This document shows positions 63,842-64,000 of a stretch of 64,000 nucleotides of DNA, piece by piece. Below the pieces are notes generated by a model. It saw only the letters and a program-made list of their open reading frames with translations. It was not told where the DNA came from and made no database searches. Within the stretch, counting starts at the first letter, position 1. Every line of letters starts with the position of its first letter. The DNA comes from Adenophora triphylla var. japonica (lineage: Eukaryota > Streptophyta > Magnoliopsida > Asterales > Campanulaceae), in NCBI GenBank assembly GCA_022495995.1, contig JAFEMH010006930.1, positions 44,220 to 108,219 of the forward strand, written 5' to 3'. The position numbers were made by a program, and so were the translations under genes.

Positions 63842-64000
63842 CCACGTCCCAGAAGGGTAATTTTCCCCTTTTGCCCCTGATCAACTTTGTCAGCCTATCT
63901 TGGCTACCTGACATTAAAATCCGTCGTTATAAGTTGGGTTCAAGTACCCACCTCTCTCGGTTAACACAACACAACAGTCTTAACGCGCCTTAAACAACCC
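63842..64000. other. Start of the 3' region of Tat element 2
   Basis: Non-coding sequence corresponding to 24100-24220 of element 1 (a GTCAGCC...GTTAACA-like stretch just before its tandem array). The window ends before any tandem repeat or 3' LTR appears. Confidence 0.5.

Larger units (their letters stand above)
49235..64000 (+). mobile_element. Tat element 2: Ty3/gypsy Tat-lineage retrotransposon, runs off the window
   Basis: The order is the same as in element 1: 5' LTR (49235-51007), primer site, leader, gag-pro, RT, RNase H, archaeal-type RNase H, integrase, then antisense genes B and A. The 3' LTR is beyond 64000. The archaeal-type second RNase H is a Tat hallmark. Gag has lost its capsid and zinc-knuckle parts, and pol carries frameshifts, stops and an Asp-to-Asn change in RT motif A. 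Elements 1 and 2 are similar in coding regions, but their LTRs are largely different, so they are separate families of one lineage. Confidence 0.92.

Overview
This window is plant nuclear DNA, almost certainly from a flowering plant and probably a eudicot. The evidence is Tat-lineage Ty3/gypsy and Sirevirus (SIRE/Maximus-type) Ty1/copia retrotransposons, Stowaway- and hAT-type MITEs, a FAR1-related pseudogene, an endogenous pararetrovirus scrap and a spliced PDS5-like exon. There are no prokaryotic features, and I cannot name the species. Most of the window is nested transposable elements. Little of it can be an intact host gene.

Layout. 1-5.3 kb: AT-rich DNA with a Stowaway MITE, a hAT-like MITE, a palindromic repeat cluster and a frameshifted FAR1/FRS pseudogene (minus strand, 2816-5069). 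5.3-7.6 kb: unrecognised degraded DNA ending in a gag-like ORF. 7631-27806: Tat element 1, about 20.2 kb, complete with LTRs and the 5-bp target duplication ACGTG, inserted in that ORF. Its gag is frameshifted, RT and RNase H are deleted, and a hAT fragment sits inside integrase. Two antisense multi-exon genes and tandem repeats lie before the 3' LTR. 28188-29769: truncated LTR of a third Tat relative. 29968-35102: minus-strand Ulp1-type (C48) protease gene with seven recognisable exons, two disablements, unusual intronic hairpin minisatellites and a 1.3-kb TIR element in one intron. 36.3-36.7 kb: pararetrovirus RT scrap and an isolated PDS5-like exon. 37013-47430: a Sirevirus copia element on the minus strand with target duplication CCAAC, nearly identical LTRs and an extra envelope-like ORF. 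47.9-49.2 kb: remnant of another minus-strand copia element. 49235-64000: Tat element 2, running off the window, with a deleted gag core, a degraded pol and the same pair of antisense genes.

The most interesting signal is a regulatory architecture in the Tat elements. Each of the three Tat LTR types carries a CpG-containing palindrome centred about 28-30 bp upstream of the LTR TATA box. In both long elements the same family-specific palindrome reappears upstream of each antisense gene. In three of those four places a TATA-like sequence lies at nearly the same spacing. Element 1 uses ATCCGCGCGGAT and element 2 uses ATGTCGTNCGACAT, so the architecture is conserved while the sequence is not. This fits a co-diverging DNA-binding regulator, possibly encoded by an antisense gene, that controls sense and antisense promoters together. 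A second hidden pattern is a set of GATGTG/CACATC palindromic clusters scattered through the Sirevirus element across LTRs, non-coding DNA and several reading frames. All functional readings here are inferences from sequence read by eye.
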